DNA of 64,000 bases from Paenibacillus oleatilyticus (GCF_018998565.1 NZ_JAHNZO010000002.1:124001-188000); one strand, 5' to 3'; numbered from the stretch's first letter, positions 33,960 through 42,515 are shown. The notes: generated by a model not told the origin, from the sequence alone. Translations and numbers: made by a program.

Positions 33960-34475
33960 ATGAATCACCCGGTACAAATGTTCGACTACCATGCATGGGC
34001 TACGCAAACCCTCTTGGGACGAATCAAGGAACTCCCGCCCTCGGTGCTGCAACAAGAAGTAAACACCTCGTTTCCCACCATTGGCGAAGCGTTCGCGCAT
34101 ATGTATGCGATCGACAAGTGTTGGCTCCAGGTTCTGAGTGGTACCAGTATGCCCAAGGCGCTGGAAGAGTGCCTTCCACTTCAACAAAAAATACTTCGGT
34201 ACTCTGTCGATGACTTCGCGAATGCCTTTAGTGAATTAGCGGAGGAATACAGAGCATGGTTCCGAAACCAAGACGACTTGGAGCAAATGATTGCGCTCGA
34301 GAATCCGTACGCCGGAACACGCAACACTCGATTATCGGAAATTGTGCTGCAAACGGTCAACCACGGTACTTACCACCGAGGGAATATTTCGACCATGCTG
34401 CGCCAACTGGGCCACGCATCCACGATGAACGATTATTCACTTTTTTGGTATCAGGAATCTGCGGAATCCATGTAA
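33960..34475 (+). CDS. DinB-family metal-dependent protein
   Basis: 171 residues; the ATG at 33960 has AAAAGGAG upstream. The DinB four-helix pattern shows MFDYHAWATQTLL at the start and VNHGTYHRGNISTMLRQLGH near the end, giving three histidines for a metal site (one in DYHAW, two in NHGTYHRG). The fold is used by thiol transferases and damage-inducible proteins; the substrate is unknown. A paralog with about the same length lies at 46272. The pairing with a WYL regulator is common in Bacillales. Confidence 0.88.
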   Translation: MNHPVQMFDYHAWATQTLLGRIKELPPSVLQQEVNTSFPTIGEAFAHMYAIDKCWLQVLSGTSMPKALEECLPLQQKILRYSVDDFANAFSELAEEYRAWFRNQDDLEQMIALENPYAGTRNTRLSEIVLQTVNHGTYHRGNISTMLRQLGHASTMNDYSLFWYQESAESM

Positions 34476-34507
34476 TCTCTAACGTCGAAAGAGTATTTTG
34501 ATGATAC

Positions 34508-34550
34508 AAAAAGGTCGATATTTCCGAGAACGGAGAAATCGGCCTTTTTA
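34508..34550 (+). terminator. Intrinsic terminator after the first DinB gene
   Basis: AAAAAGGTCGAT (34508-34519) pairs with ATCGGCCTTTTT (34538-34549) with one wobble pair. Confidence 0.7.
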
Positions 34551-34591
34551 CAATGACTCTCCATACCTGGAAAGGAGAATGTAGTTTATCT

Positions 34592-35161
34592 ATGGAAATT
34601 GAAAATCTAATTCCAATAAAATCGCGAGAAGATTTGAGGGTCTGGCTACAGGAAAATTGTAAGACTGAAAAATCGTGTTGGGTAATTGTTCGTATGACGC
34701 CCAATCCGGAAACGTTGCTATATTTGGACGCGGTCGAAGAATCTCTGTGCTTCGGATGGATTGATGGAATCAAAAAGAAAATGTCTGAAACGGAGCTGGC
34801 GCAGAGACTGTCTCCCAGAAGCAAAAAAAGTTCATGGACGGAATTGAATAAAGAACGTGTCCGCCGCCTCGAAAAGTTGGGGTTAATGAGGGAAGAAGGA
34901 AGAAAGGTGCTTCCAGATATGGACCACGATTCTTTTAAAATAGATAGGGCTATAGAGCAAAGGCTAAAAGAGGAAAAGCAAGTATATGACAATTTCATGG
35001 CATTTCCAGCTCTTTACAAAAGAGTTCGGATCGATACGATACAAAGCGTTAAAAATCAGCCGGAATTATTTCGGAGCAGATTAGATAAATTTATAACAAA
35101 CACTAGAGATAATAAAATGTACGGTCAATGGCATGATCATGGACGCCTGCTAGATTATTAA
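34592..35161 (+). CDS. YdeI/OmpD-associated family protein
   Basis: 189 residues from the ATG at 34592; the ribosome site (AAAGGAG) is slightly far. The family pattern is clear: SREDLRVWLQENCKTEKSCWV, YLDAVEESLCFGWIDGIKKK, RLSPRSKKSSWTELNKERVRRLEKLGLM. Members are called bacteriocin-protection or YdeI-like proteins, but their biochemical role is unknown. The gene is clearly more AT-rich than its neighbours, which suggests a different history such as recent transfer. Confidence 0.85.
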   Translation: MEIENLIPIKSREDLRVWLQENCKTEKSCWVIVRMTPNPETLLYLDAVEESLCFGWIDGIKKKMSETELAQRLSPRSKKSSWTELNKERVRRLEKLGLMREEGRKVLPDMDHDSFKIDRAIEQRLKEEKQVYDNFMAFPALYKRVRIDTIQSVKNQPELFRSRLDKFITNTRDNKMYGQWHDHGRLLDY

Positions 35162-35206
35162 GATACCAAAACATGATTAGAGACGATGTTATAATGAGGA
35201 TTGAAT

Positions 35207-35220
35207 TTACATAAATGTAA
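35207..35220. promoter_or_regulatory. Palindrome downstream of a -10 box before the CPBP protease gene
   Basis: TTACATAAATGTAA is a perfect palindrome just after TATAAT (35190-35195). It is a possible operator; no regulator gene is adjacent. Confidence 0.35.
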
Positions 35221-35270
35221 CTATTGTCTGATGCTTTTGTGGGAGCTGCAACCAAAAGGAGTGTTCGATA

Positions 35271-36158
35271 ATGACAACCTCAAACAGCGAGACGGCGCAT
35301 CATCGCGTGCAGTCTGCCCGACGCGGGCTTACGGTCTTTTTTGCTTTCCTCGTTCCTCTTTCATGTCTGGGGTATTGGCTGACTCTCCATGACGTCAAAT
35401 GGGTGCTTTTTCTGATGTGGACGCCCGCTTTGGCGTCTTTATTATCGCGTTTGCTGCTGCGCGAGGGTTTTGCCGACATTTCCCTCCGCCTGGGGGGAAA
35501 ACGTACTCTTAAATTCATACCGATCGTGCTTCTCCTGCCGATAGCGGTCGATCTGGCGGCCTATGGTATAGCATGGATGTCCGGACTTGCGCAATTTGCC
35601 GCGCCTGCCACTTATTTAACCGCTTCTCCCATCGTCCTATTCATATTCCTCCTGTTGGCAAATGCAACCCTCGGAACGATTCAAGGCTTGATTGGAAGCT
35701 TTGGCGAAGAAGTGGGGTGGCGCGGCTACATGCTCACACGCCTGATCGATGCCCGGGTACCCCGGCCTGTTCTCGTAAGCGGACTGGTATGGGGCGTGTG
35801 GCATCTGCCGCTCATGGTAGCCGGAGTGTATTACGCCGGTCCGTTTCTTCTTTTGTCCATCTTGCTTTTCATGGTCACGGTCACGTCCTTCGGGTATGTG
35901 ATGGCGTATCTCCGTTTGACATCGGGAAGTATTTGGCCGGCCGTCTTGCTGCATGCCTCATGGAATGCCATCACCCAAAACGTCTTTGACCTGTTTACCA
36001 AAGGGGATTCGGCCTTGCTGTGGACGGGAGAGTCTGGTATTTTCGTTGCACTCGCTTTGCTCGCAGTGGCGTTCATTGTTTCGAGGAAGCCGTGGACGAT
36101 CATTCGAACCCTTCCCGGAAAAGGCGAACGGTCGGTTCAGGAACCGCTGTCCTTATAA
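35271..36158 (+). CDS. CPBP-family intramembrane metalloprotease (CAAX-type)
   Basis: 295 residues with AAAAGGAG upstream. Seven or eight hydrophobic segments. The Abi/CPBP motifs are intact: GSFGEEVGWRGYML (Glu146, Glu147, Arg151), VWGVWHLPLM (His178), and LLHASWNAITQN. These residues build the catalytic site of Rce1-like proteases, which process prenylated or bacteriocin-like peptides. In Gram-positive bacteria members give bacteriocin immunity or membrane-protein processing. It is transcribed alone before a lipoprotein gene. Confidence 0.88.
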   Translation: MTTSNSETAHHRVQSARRGLTVFFAFLVPLSCLGYWLTLHDVKWVLFLMWTPALASLLSRLLLREGFADISLRLGGKRTLKFIPIVLLLPIAVDLAAYGIAWMSGLAQFAAPATYLTASPIVLFIFLLLANATLGTIQGLIGSFGEEVGWRGYMLTRLIDARVPRPVLVSGLVWGVWHLPLMVAGVYYAGPFLLLSILLFMVTVTSFGYVMAYLRLTSGSIWPAVLLHASWNAITQNVFDLFTKGDSALLWTGESGIFVALALLAVAFIVSRKPWTIIRTLPGKGERSVQEPLSL

Positions 36159-36222
36159 TTTTTTTTGAAACCGGAGCCAGCTTAGATCAGTATTACCTTG
36201 TAAAAAGTCGGAGGTCCGGAGG

Positions 36223-36669
36223 ATGAAATTGAAAATCGTGCTTTTGCTTGTGCTCGCGGTTGGTCTGTTGTCAGGCTGCGAAATTATCGACAAAGTAAAT
36301 CATTCAATAAATTATGTGGAAGAAGCGACCAACTTCATCGATGATACTTCGCGGTTTGCGGAACAATTGCCGACGCTTGCCAGGCAGGCGGTCACCGATC
36401 CCGAAGCCAGAACGACATTGAAGAATGAATTGACCGGTATGAAGGAACGGATCGCAAAATTTAACGCGCTTCAAGCCCCTGATTTTGCCAAAGACGTTCA
36501 TGGGCAGCTGGTCGGGTATAACGAGACGCTGGCGAAGGAGATTAACGGTTACCTGGAGAAGATCAACAACGGCGCCATCGACTGGAAGGCGATTGAGGAT
36601 TCCCGGTTCATCGACACGCTGAATCAGGTCACACAAAATCTGGATAAAGTGAAGAGCTTAACTCCTTAA
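36223..36669 (+). CDS. Small lipoprotein (DUF6376-like)
   Basis: 148 residues with CGGAGG upstream. The signal peptide ends in a lipobox LLSGC (Cys at 22), so it is lipid-anchored on the outer face of the membrane. The rest is helical (VNYVEEATNFIDDTSRFAEQLP is about its first helix) and matches small Bacillus-group lipoproteins of the DUF6376 type. No function is known. It has its own terminator. Confidence 0.8.
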   Translation: MKLKIVLLLVLAVGLLSGCEIIDKVNHSINYVEEATNFIDDTSRFAEQLPTLARQAVTDPEARTTLKNELTGMKERIAKFNALQAPDFAKDVHGQLVGYNETLAKEINGYLEKINNGAIDWKAIEDSRFIDTLNQVTQNLDKVKSLTP

Positions 36670-36675
36670 AGCGGT

Positions 36676-36713
36676 AAAGGATGTCGTTCACATGAGGTGA
36701 AGGCATCCTTTTT
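36676..36713 (+). terminator. Intrinsic terminator after the lipoprotein gene
   Basis: AAAGGATG (36676-36683) pairs with CATCCTTT, followed by more T residues. Confidence 0.75.
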
Positions 36714-36744
36714 GTATCGAAGGGAATGGAATAAAGCCTTGTTC

Positions 36745-36773
36745 TTGCTACAGACATTCGTTTTGTTTATACT
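36745..36773 (+). promoter_or_regulatory. Promoter of the FusB-like gene
   Basis: TTGCTA (36745-36750) and TATACT (36768-36773) with a 17-bp spacer, 33 bp upstream of the leader peptide start. Confidence 0.65.
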
Positions 36774-36805
36774 AATCGTAAGTTAGAACGAGGGAGTTGG
36801 TACGG

Positions 36806-36859
36806 ATGGCAATTCGCGATTGCCGGATTGGCCAGTCTCATGCAAAGCCTTATTTTTAG
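36806..36859 (+). CDS. 17-residue leader peptide of the FusB-like gene
   Basis: ATG at 36806 to TAG at 36859 encodes MAIRDCRIGQSHAKPYF, with GAGGGAG nine bases upstream. The last codons contain CATGCAAAG, which can pair with CTTTGCATG (36867-36875), while the overlapping TGCAAAGCC can pair with GGCTTTGCA (36935-36943). The two structures exclude each other. Translational attenuation by a leader is known for staphylococcal fusB, so the same principle is likely here. Confidence 0.65.
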   Translation: MAIRDCRIGQSHAKPYF

Positions 36860-36975
36860 GGCGATACTTTGCATGGGCGTAAAAGGGAGCAACATAAAAT
36901 CGCCCGAATGAGCAGCTATCGTTTCTAATAATATGGCTTTGCACCTTATTTTCAATCTTATAAAATAAGGGGCTG
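36839..36975 (+). promoter_or_regulatory. Translational attenuator of the FusB-like gene
   Basis: Besides the alternative pairs at the leader end, AAAATAAGG (36962-36970), next to the ribosome site AAGGGG, can pair with CCTTATTTT at 36944-36952 or with an identical CCTTATTTT at 36848-36857. The ribosome site of the FusB-like gene can thus be masked. GGGCGAT (36859-36865) with ATCGCCC (36899-36905) adds a further stem. Confidence 0.65.
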
Positions 36976-36981
36976 ACCTCC

Positions 36982-37635
36982 ATGTGTGGACCATTTATTA
37001 GAAACCATCAGTATAACGATATCAAGAAGCAGGCAGGGAACCTGCAGCACGCTCTTAGAACGATTGCCGATCGGAAGGTATTGGAATCGGTCAGGCAAGG
37101 TACGGCAGCCAAAATCGCAGAGCTGTTTCCCGACGCTTCCGGCCTTCAGAAAGAGCTGCTGGAAAGCATTGTCAACTTAGAAACGTCAGAAGACTTCCAT
37201 AAGTATCTGCGAACGTTAGAGCCGTATATCGTGGAATTTCCGCATATTACGGAAAAGCAGATTCAGAAGCTGTTTCCCAAAAATAAGAAGCTAAAGATCC
37301 CTAATTTAACCGAGATAGACCGTCGTTACGTCACTTATCTCAGTTGGATCGATATCTCTACGAATAAATTGTTCATCGTATACCATTTAAACGGGCAATT
37401 TGTCGGTCTAGAAGGCAAATATACTCCGACCAACAAAAGGAGTTTTTGCTTCATATGCAATCGGTATGAAGATCTTGCTTTATTCTCGGCGATAGCCAAA
37501 AAAAGGCCGGCGAAAGCTTCAGCCGATTATTATAAAGCGGTTGGCAATTATTTGTGCATGCATGGTCAAGACTGCAATAAGAACATTACGGATGTTTCAT
37601 CTTTGGAGAACTTTATTAACACGGTTATAGGCTAG
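36982..37635 (+). CDS. FusB/FusC-family EF-G-binding protein
   Basis: 217 residues, the usual FusB length (213). The N-terminus (HQYNDIKKQAGNL) and the middle (KLKIPNLTEIDRRYVTYLSW, IVYHLNGQFVGLEGKY) follow FusB. The C-terminal zinc finger is preserved: Cys156 and Cys159 in FCFICN, then Cys192, His194 and Cys198 in YLCMHGQDCNK. FusB proteins bind elongation factor G and release it from fusidic-acid-stalled ribosomes. The leader peptide and hairpins in front support an inducible resistance role. Whether it protects against fusidic acid in this host is not shown. Confidence 0.85.
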   Translation: MCGPFIRNHQYNDIKKQAGNLQHALRTIADRKVLESVRQGTAAKIAELFPDASGLQKELLESIVNLETSEDFHKYLRTLEPYIVEFPHITEKQIQKLFPKNKKLKIPNLTEIDRRYVTYLSWIDISTNKLFIVYHLNGQFVGLEGKYTPTNKRSFCFICNRYEDLALFSAIAKKRPAKASADYYKAVGNYLCMHGQDCNKNITDVSSLENFINTVIG

Positions 37636-37640
37636 ACAAG

Positions 37641-37687
37641 AAACCATTGGATCTGCGGTTTTTTCCGGATTCAATGGTTTTTTTGCT
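37641..37687 (+). terminator. Intrinsic terminator after the FusB-like gene
   Basis: AAACCATTG (37641-37649) pairs with CAATGGTTT (37672-37680), followed by T residues. Confidence 0.75.
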
Positions 37688-37697
37688 AATTCGATCC

Positions 37698-37737
37698 GTA
37701 AAATAAAGGACGCAAACACTTTTCTGTGTTTACGCCC
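37698..37737 (-). terminator. Intrinsic terminator of the small secreted protein gene
   Basis: On the reverse strand GGGCGTAAACAC pairs with GTGTTTGCGTCC, followed by TTTATTTT. Confidence 0.75.
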
Positions 37738-37749
37738 TCTTCGATATCG

Positions 37750-38061
37750 TTACTTCTTATCGTTCAAATAAAACGCCCCATTCGGCAGAGTAGTTTCTTT
37801 ATGGACTACGACGAGCCCGACACCTTCAGGAATATAAGCCACTCTCGAATCGCCGGTGATCACATAATCCCCCGGAACCAATACCCCGTCTATATTCGTT
37901 ACCTTTACAGTAGTCGTGAGGTTCAGATTAGGAAAGGTGATGGTAGTCGTCGGCGGGTTCGCTGCCGGTTCGTCCGGCGTCTGGGCGAAAGCTGCCACCG
38001 GTAATAGGAAAGCCGAGCACAGGGCGAGTACCGTTACTTTTGTTTTCAGCATGCTCTTCAT
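37750..38061 (-). CDS. Small secreted protein of unknown function
   Basis: 103 residues with AAAAGGAG ten bases upstream of the ATG. A signal peptide (KTKVTVLALCSAFLLPVAAFAQ) with a likely cleavage after AFA is followed by a proline/threonine-rich stretch and a beta-strand-like segment (VKVTNIDGVLVPGDYVI, then RVAYIPEGVGLVVV). I do not recognise the family. It is transcribed alone with its own terminator. Confidence 0.75.
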   Translation of the reverse strand: MKSMLKTKVTVLALCSAFLLPVAAFAQTPDEPAANPPTTTITFPNLNLTTTVKVTNIDGVLVPGDYVITGDSRVAYIPEGVGLVVVHKETTLPNGAFYLNDKK

Positions 38062-38220
38062 ACGTAAAACACTCCTTTTCTTTGCGGTTGTGTTCCCATG
38101 TTCTGGTATCGGAACCAGCTAACCAATAGTTACCCGTATGGATTATTTTTGAAGCAGGAGAAATGCATTTTTTTCAGCCCAATTTCGGGGATGGTCAGGT
38201 CCGATAGCGTACTCGTTCTT

Positions 38221-38248
38221 TTGGCGAACGGCTGTTCTGTGGTATAAT
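38221..38248 (+). promoter_or_regulatory. Promoter before the kinase-SNF2 pair
   Basis: TTGGCG (38221-38226) and TATAAT (38243-38248), spacer 16 bp. The predicted leader is about 140 bases and contains the GC-rich hairpin at 38318-38364. Nothing else is seen in this 336-bp gap. Confidence 0.6.
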
Positions 38249-38317
38249 CGCTCTAACAACCTACACTCATTTTGCACCCTGGATGTTTGTTTTACGTAAT
38301 TATCTTACAAGAGTTAA

Positions 38318-38364
38318 CGCGCCGCCGCGCATTTCGTGCCTTTCTCGAATGCAGCCGCGGCGCG
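38318..38364 (+). repeat. Long imperfect GC-rich stem-loop in a 5' leader
   Basis: The arms 38318-38336 and 38346-38364 are complementary over about 17 positions (outer CGCGCCGC with GCGGCGCG, inner GCATTTCG with CGAATGC). There is no T tract, so it is not an intrinsic terminator. It may control stability or translation of the kinase mRNA. Confidence 0.5.
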
Positions 38365-38397
38365 GGCTGCCAGTAGACGTGACAAGGGGGCTCTAGG

Positions 38398-39084
38398 ATG
38401 AACGCGGATTGGACTATAGCGGACGAGGCGCTGCGCAGCATCACGGTAACCGGCAGCGAACGGAATGAACCTGTGATCGTATCCGGCGATTCGGAAGAAC
38501 TTCGCTGCATCGGCATCGGAACGGATGCGGCCGTGTTCACCTATGATCGGACGCCGGGCTTTGCGTTTAAAATCTACTCGGATCATGCGCTTGCGCTCGG
38601 GAAACGGGATATGGAGAAGCACGTGTACGAACGGCTAGAAGGGATTCCTTATTTTCCGGTATATTACGGGTGTGGAGAGCGCTATCTGGTCATGAGCCAC
38701 GAATCCGGAGTCACGCTGCTCGATTGCTTGTTGGAGGGCATTCCCGTACCGGAGCAGGTGATCCGCGACGTGGAAGAAGCGCGCGAGCAGGTGCGCAGCC
38801 GCGGCTTGAATCCGCGCGACATTCATCTGAAAAATGTGATCCTGCAATCGGGCCGGGGCAAAGTGCTGGACGTATCGGAATATGCGCTGGAGGGAGACGA
38901 CCACCGGTGGGAGCATCTGGTCTGGGCGTACCGGGTCGTTTATCCCGGCATTGAGGGAATCAAAATTCCCGCCTGGGTGCTGGATGCGATCAAGAACGGC
39001 TACGCCAGACTCGATCAGGCGAATCTGAGCCTTGACGATTTCGCCCAAAGAGTCAGTCAGTTGTTTTCCAAGTTTTTGAAATAG
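38398..39084 (+). CDS. Protein-kinase-like protein (RIO/YrzF type)
   Basis: 228 residues. A short kinase fold is visible: ATP-binding lysine in GFAFKIYS (near 61), catalytic loop LNPRDIHLKNVIL (in place of HRDxxxxN, with Asp and Asn kept) and metal aspartate in KVLDVSEYAL. The glycine loop is CIGIGTDAAVF. This resembles the small YrzF/RIO-like kinases of Bacilli. Substrate unknown. The SNF2-helicase gene follows after 24 bp and is likely co-transcribed. Confidence 0.75.
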   Translation: MNADWTIADEALRSITVTGSERNEPVIVSGDSEELRCIGIGTDAAVFTYDRTPGFAFKIYSDHALALGKRDMEKHVYERLEGIPYFPVYYGCGERYLVMSHESGVTLLDCLLEGIPVPEQVIRDVEEAREQVRSRGLNPRDIHLKNVILQSGRGKVLDVSEYALEGDDHRWEHLVWAYRVVYPGIEGIKIPAWVLDAIKNGYARLDQANLSLDDFAQRVSQLFSKFLK

Positions 39085-39108
39085 ATGAAGTAAGGAAGGT
39101 TTCAGGCG

Positions 39109-42100
39109 ATGAACGCACCGTTGACACCACGGGTCATTAAATCGTTGTGCGGCGAGCTCTCCTACAAAAAGGGAGAAGCCTACTGCCGCGCCGGAAAAGT
39201 GGCCTTCACGCATTGCGATCCCGAAGCTGCGAGCTACGAAGCGACGGTCGGCGGCGCCGACAGCTGCCGAGTAACCGTCGAAATCGGGGATGAAGGGGAG
39301 GTAAAAGCGGAGTGCACGTGCCCCACCTTGGGCTCTTACGACAAATACTGTAAGCATGTCGCTGCGGTGCTGCTGTATATTCACGATACGGAGCAGGCCG
39401 GCAGCTTGCCTGTCGGGCGGCTTCGACCGGAGGATGGATTATCTGCAATGCCTCCGTCAGGCGGAGCGGCAGCAAGCGCCTCCGCGATTCCCGCGGGAGA
39501 TCTCCGGCTGACGAGCAGCGTGTTAGGACTGTTCGTTGGCAAGCCGGTGATTCCGACCGGTTCCCGGCCGCGCTTCGATACAAGAACGCAGCTTGAAGTG
39601 GAGTTTACTTGCGCGCCCTTTGCTTACGGTTACCGGAAGTACATGTTCGGAATCGAGCTTAAGGTAGGGCCCAAACGACTGTACATCGTACAGAACATAA
39701 GGGAGTTTCTGGAGCGGGTCGAACGGAGACAAGCCTTCGTATTTACCAAGCATTTCACCTACGATCCGGAACTTCACAGCTTTAAAATCGAGGACGACGC
39801 CATCCTTCGCCAGTTAATCCAAATCTGCCGCAACGAGAGGCTGTACCGCGAAACGTCGAGTGCGTTTGCTGCCGTTCAGCTCATCCGGATGAGCGGCGAG
39901 CGGATGCTGCTGATTCCTCCGTTCTCGTGGGAAGCGCTGCTACCCTTGCTGGCGGCGGCTCCTTCCGCACAGCTTGAGCAGGATGGCCGGATCTATGAGG
40001 GAGTTCGCATCGCCGACGAGCCGATCCCGCTTCGCTTCGATTTCGACCAAGCGCCGGAAGAAGGCTATCGTTTGGACGTCTATGGGCTGGACGAGATCAT
40101 TGTTATGGAAATGTACGGGCTGGTGCTCGCCGAGGGGAAGCTGCTGAAACTGCCGCCCGATAGCAGCCAGCGCCTTTCGGAGCTGAAACAAATGCTGGAT
40201 TCAGCCCGCACGCGCCAGCTTCGGATATCGGCGGATCAGATCGAGCCTTTCATCGAGAAGGCGATTCCCGGTCTGATGAAGCTGGGAACCGTCCATGTCG
40301 CCCAAGCCGTGTCCGACCGGATCATGCGCATATCGCTGAAGGCCAAGCTGTATTTGGACCGGGTGAGGGACCGGCTGCTCGCCGGGCTAGAGTTTCATTA
40401 CGGTGACATCGTCCTTAATCCGTTGGTAGAGGGAAAAACTCAGCGTGGAGAAGGGCGAATTCTGGTGCGGGACGGGGAGAAGGAGCGGGCGATTCTCGAG
40501 CTTATGGAGCAGAGTGCCTTCGTCAAAACCGAAAGCGGCTATTTCCTGGATGGCGAAGACGAGGAATACGAGTTTATGTACCGCGTCTTGCCCCAGCTGG
40601 AAAAGCTGGTCGAGGTATATGCCACCTCCGCCGTAAAAGTCAGGCTTCATACGGGCCACGTTCCGCCGAAGATCCGGGTAGATGTAGATGAGCGGATCGA
40701 TTGGCTGGAAATTAAGTTCGATATCGACGGAATTCCGGAAGCGGAAATCCGCAAAGTGCTGAAATCCTTGGAAGAGAAGCGCAGATACCACCGGCTGCCC
40801 AACGGCGCGCTCCTGCCGCTGGAAAGCGAGGAGTTTCAGGAGATCGTTCGCTTTATGAACGAGATGGGTATCCGCCAAGCGGATGTGAAAGGAACGGAGC
40901 TGCGCCTGTCGGCTGTCCGTGGACTGCACCTGATCGATGCTCGAGAGCAGGGTCGAGCCCTCAGCCTGGGCAAGTCGCTTCGTCGGCTCCTGGAAAACAT
41001 GCGGAATCCGGATAATCTGGATTTTCCGCTGCCGGAACGACTGACTCCTGTGCTGCGGGATTACCAGAAATATGGATATGGCTGGCTGAAGACGCTGGCT
41101 CATTACCGCTTCGGCGGCATTCTTGCCGACGATATGGGGCTGGGCAAGACACTGCAGAGCATCGCCTTTCTCGTATCTGTTCTGCCGGAGATTCGAGATC
41201 AACGACAGCCCGCGCTGGTCGTCGCTCCCGCGTCTCTCCTATATAATTGGAGGAACGAGCTGAACCGGTTCGCGCCGGAGCTTCGGGCCGTTATTGCCGA
41301 CGGCAGCAGCGCGGCACGCGCCCGCGTACTGAAGGAGCTGTCCCATGCGGACGTCGTCATCACCTCGTATCCGCTGCTGCGCAGGGATATTGGGCGTTAT
41401 GCCGGGCATACGTTTCATACGCTCATTTTGGACGAGGCCCAAGCGTTCAAAAACTACGCGACGCAGACGGCGCAAGCGGTGAAGGCGCTCCGGGCCAGAT
41501 ACCGATTCGCGCTAACCGGAACGCCGGTCGAAAACTCGCTGGAGGAGCTGTGGTCCATCTTCGACGCGGTGTTCCCCGAGCTGTTCCCGGATCGCAAAGC
41601 TTTCGGCGAGCTGTCCCGCGAGATCGTGGCGAAGCGCGCCCGTCCGTTTCTGCTGCGGCGGGTCAAGAGTGATGTGCTGAAGGAGCTTCCGGAGAAGATC
41701 GAATCGCTGCAAGCCTCGGAGCTGCTGCCGGAACAGAAGAAGCTGTACGTGGCCTATCTGGCCAAGCTGCAAAAGGAAGCGTTGAAGCATTTGGACGCGG
41801 ATACGTTTCAGCAAAACCGGATCAAAATTTTGGCGGGCATCACCCGGCTGCGCCAGCTGTGCTGTCATCCTGCGTTATTCGTCGAAGGGTATACCGGAAG
41901 CTCGGCGAAATTCGAGCAGCTGCTGGAGCTGGTGGAGGAATGCCGGAGCGCGGGGCGGCGGATGCTGGTTTTCTCGCAATTTACCGAGATGCTGGGGCTG
42001 ATCGGGCGGGAGCTCGGCTATCGGGGCGTACCGTATTTTTATTTGGACGGCAAAACTCCGCCCGCCGAGCGCGTCGAACGCTGCCGCCGGTTTAACGATG

Positions 42101-42417
42101 GCGAGCGGGATTTGTTCCTGATCTCCCTAAAAGCCGGGGGAACCGGGCTGAATCTCACCGGAGCGGACACGGTCATCCTGTACGATCTGTGGTGGAACCC
42201 TGCCGTAGAGCAGCAGGCTATGGACCGCGCCCACCGGATTGGGCAGAAGAAGGTGGTCCAAGTGATCCGCCTCGTCACCCAAGGCTCGGTAGAAGACAAA
42301 ATGCACGAGATTCAGCAGCGAAAGAAACATTTGATCGACGATGTCATTCAGCCGGGCGAGGAGGGGCTGTCCGCTCTGACGGAACGGGACGTCCGGGAGC
42401 TGCTGATGCTGGATTGA
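39109..42417 (+). CDS. SNF2-family DNA-dependent ATPase with SWIM zinc finger
   Basis: 1102 residues. The N-terminus has a SWIM zinc finger (CTCPTLGSYDKYCKHVAAVLLY is its core), then a central SNF2-associated domain, then the SF2 helicase motor: motif I DDMGLGKTLQS, Ia VVAPASLLYNWRNE, II LDEAQAFKN, III ALTGTPVENS, V SLKAGGTGLNLTGAD and VI QQAMDRAHRIGQ. It is the class of B. subtilis YwqA-like proteins related to RapA/HepA, which remodel protein-DNA complexes. The RBS is TAAGGAAGG. Coupling to a kinase-like gene suggests regulation but not a specific pathway. Confidence 0.92.
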   Translation: MNAPLTPRVIKSLCGELSYKKGEAYCRAGKVAFTHCDPEAASYEATVGGADSCRVTVEIGDEGEVKAECTCPTLGSYDKYCKHVAAVLLYIHDTEQAGSLPVGRLRPEDGLSAMPPSGGAAASASAIPAGDLRLTSSVLGLFVGKPVIPTGSRPRFDTRTQLEVEFTCAPFAYGYRKYMFGIELKVGPKRLYIVQNIREFLERVERRQAFVFTKHFTYDPELHSFKIEDDAILRQLIQICRNERLYRETSSAFAAVQLIRMSGERMLLIPPFSWEALLPLLAAAPSAQLEQDGRIYEGVRIADEPIPLRFDFDQAPEEGYRLDVYGLDEIIVMEMYGLVLAEGKLLKLPPDSSQRLSELKQMLDSARTRQLRISADQIEPFIEKAIPGLMKLGTVHVAQAVSDRIMRISLKAKLYLDRVRDRLLAGLEFHYGDIVLNPLVEGKTQRGEGRILVRDGEKERAILELMEQSAFVKTESGYFLDGEDEEYEFMYRVLPQLEKLVEVYATSAVKVRLHTGHVPPKIRVDVDERIDWLEIKFDIDGIPEAEIRKVLKSLEEKRRYHRLPNGALLPLESEEFQEIVRFMNEMGIRQADVKGTELRLSAVRGLHLIDAREQGRALSLGKSLRRLLENMRNPDNLDFPLPERLTPVLRDYQKYGYGWLKTLAHYRFGGILADDMGLGKTLQSIAFLVSVLPEIRDQRQPALVVAPASLLYNWRNELNRFAPELRAVIADGSSAARARVLKELSHADVVITSYPLLRRDIGRYAGHTFHTLILDEAQAFKNYATQTAQAVKALRARYRFALTGTPVENSLEELWSIFDAVFPELFPDRKAFGELSREIVAKRARPFLLRRVKSDVLKELPEKIESLQASELLPEQKKLYVAYLAKLQKEALKHLDADTFQQNRIKILAGITRLRQLCCHPALFVEGYTGSSAKFEQLLELVEECRSAGRRMLVFSQFTEMLGLIGRELGYRGVPYFYLDGKTPPAERVERCRRFNDGERDLFLISLKAGGTGLNLTGADTVILYDLWWNPAVEQQAMDRAHRIGQKKVVQVIRLVTQGSVEDKMHEIQQRKKHLIDDVIQPGEEGLSALTERDVRELLMLD

Positions 42418-42458
42418 GCAGGCTTTTGCGATGGAACTTGGAGGGAAGGCACATGAAA

Positions 42459-42495
42459 GGGACCCGACGCCGATGAGGCGAAGGGTCCTGTTTTA
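42459..42495 (+). terminator. Intrinsic terminator after the SNF2 gene
   Basis: GGACCC (42460-42465) pairs with GGGTCC (42483-42488), with inner GCC/GGC pairs, followed by TGTTTT. Confidence 0.6.
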
Positions 42496-42515
42496 TTGGG
42501 TTGGGCGATGGTTCC

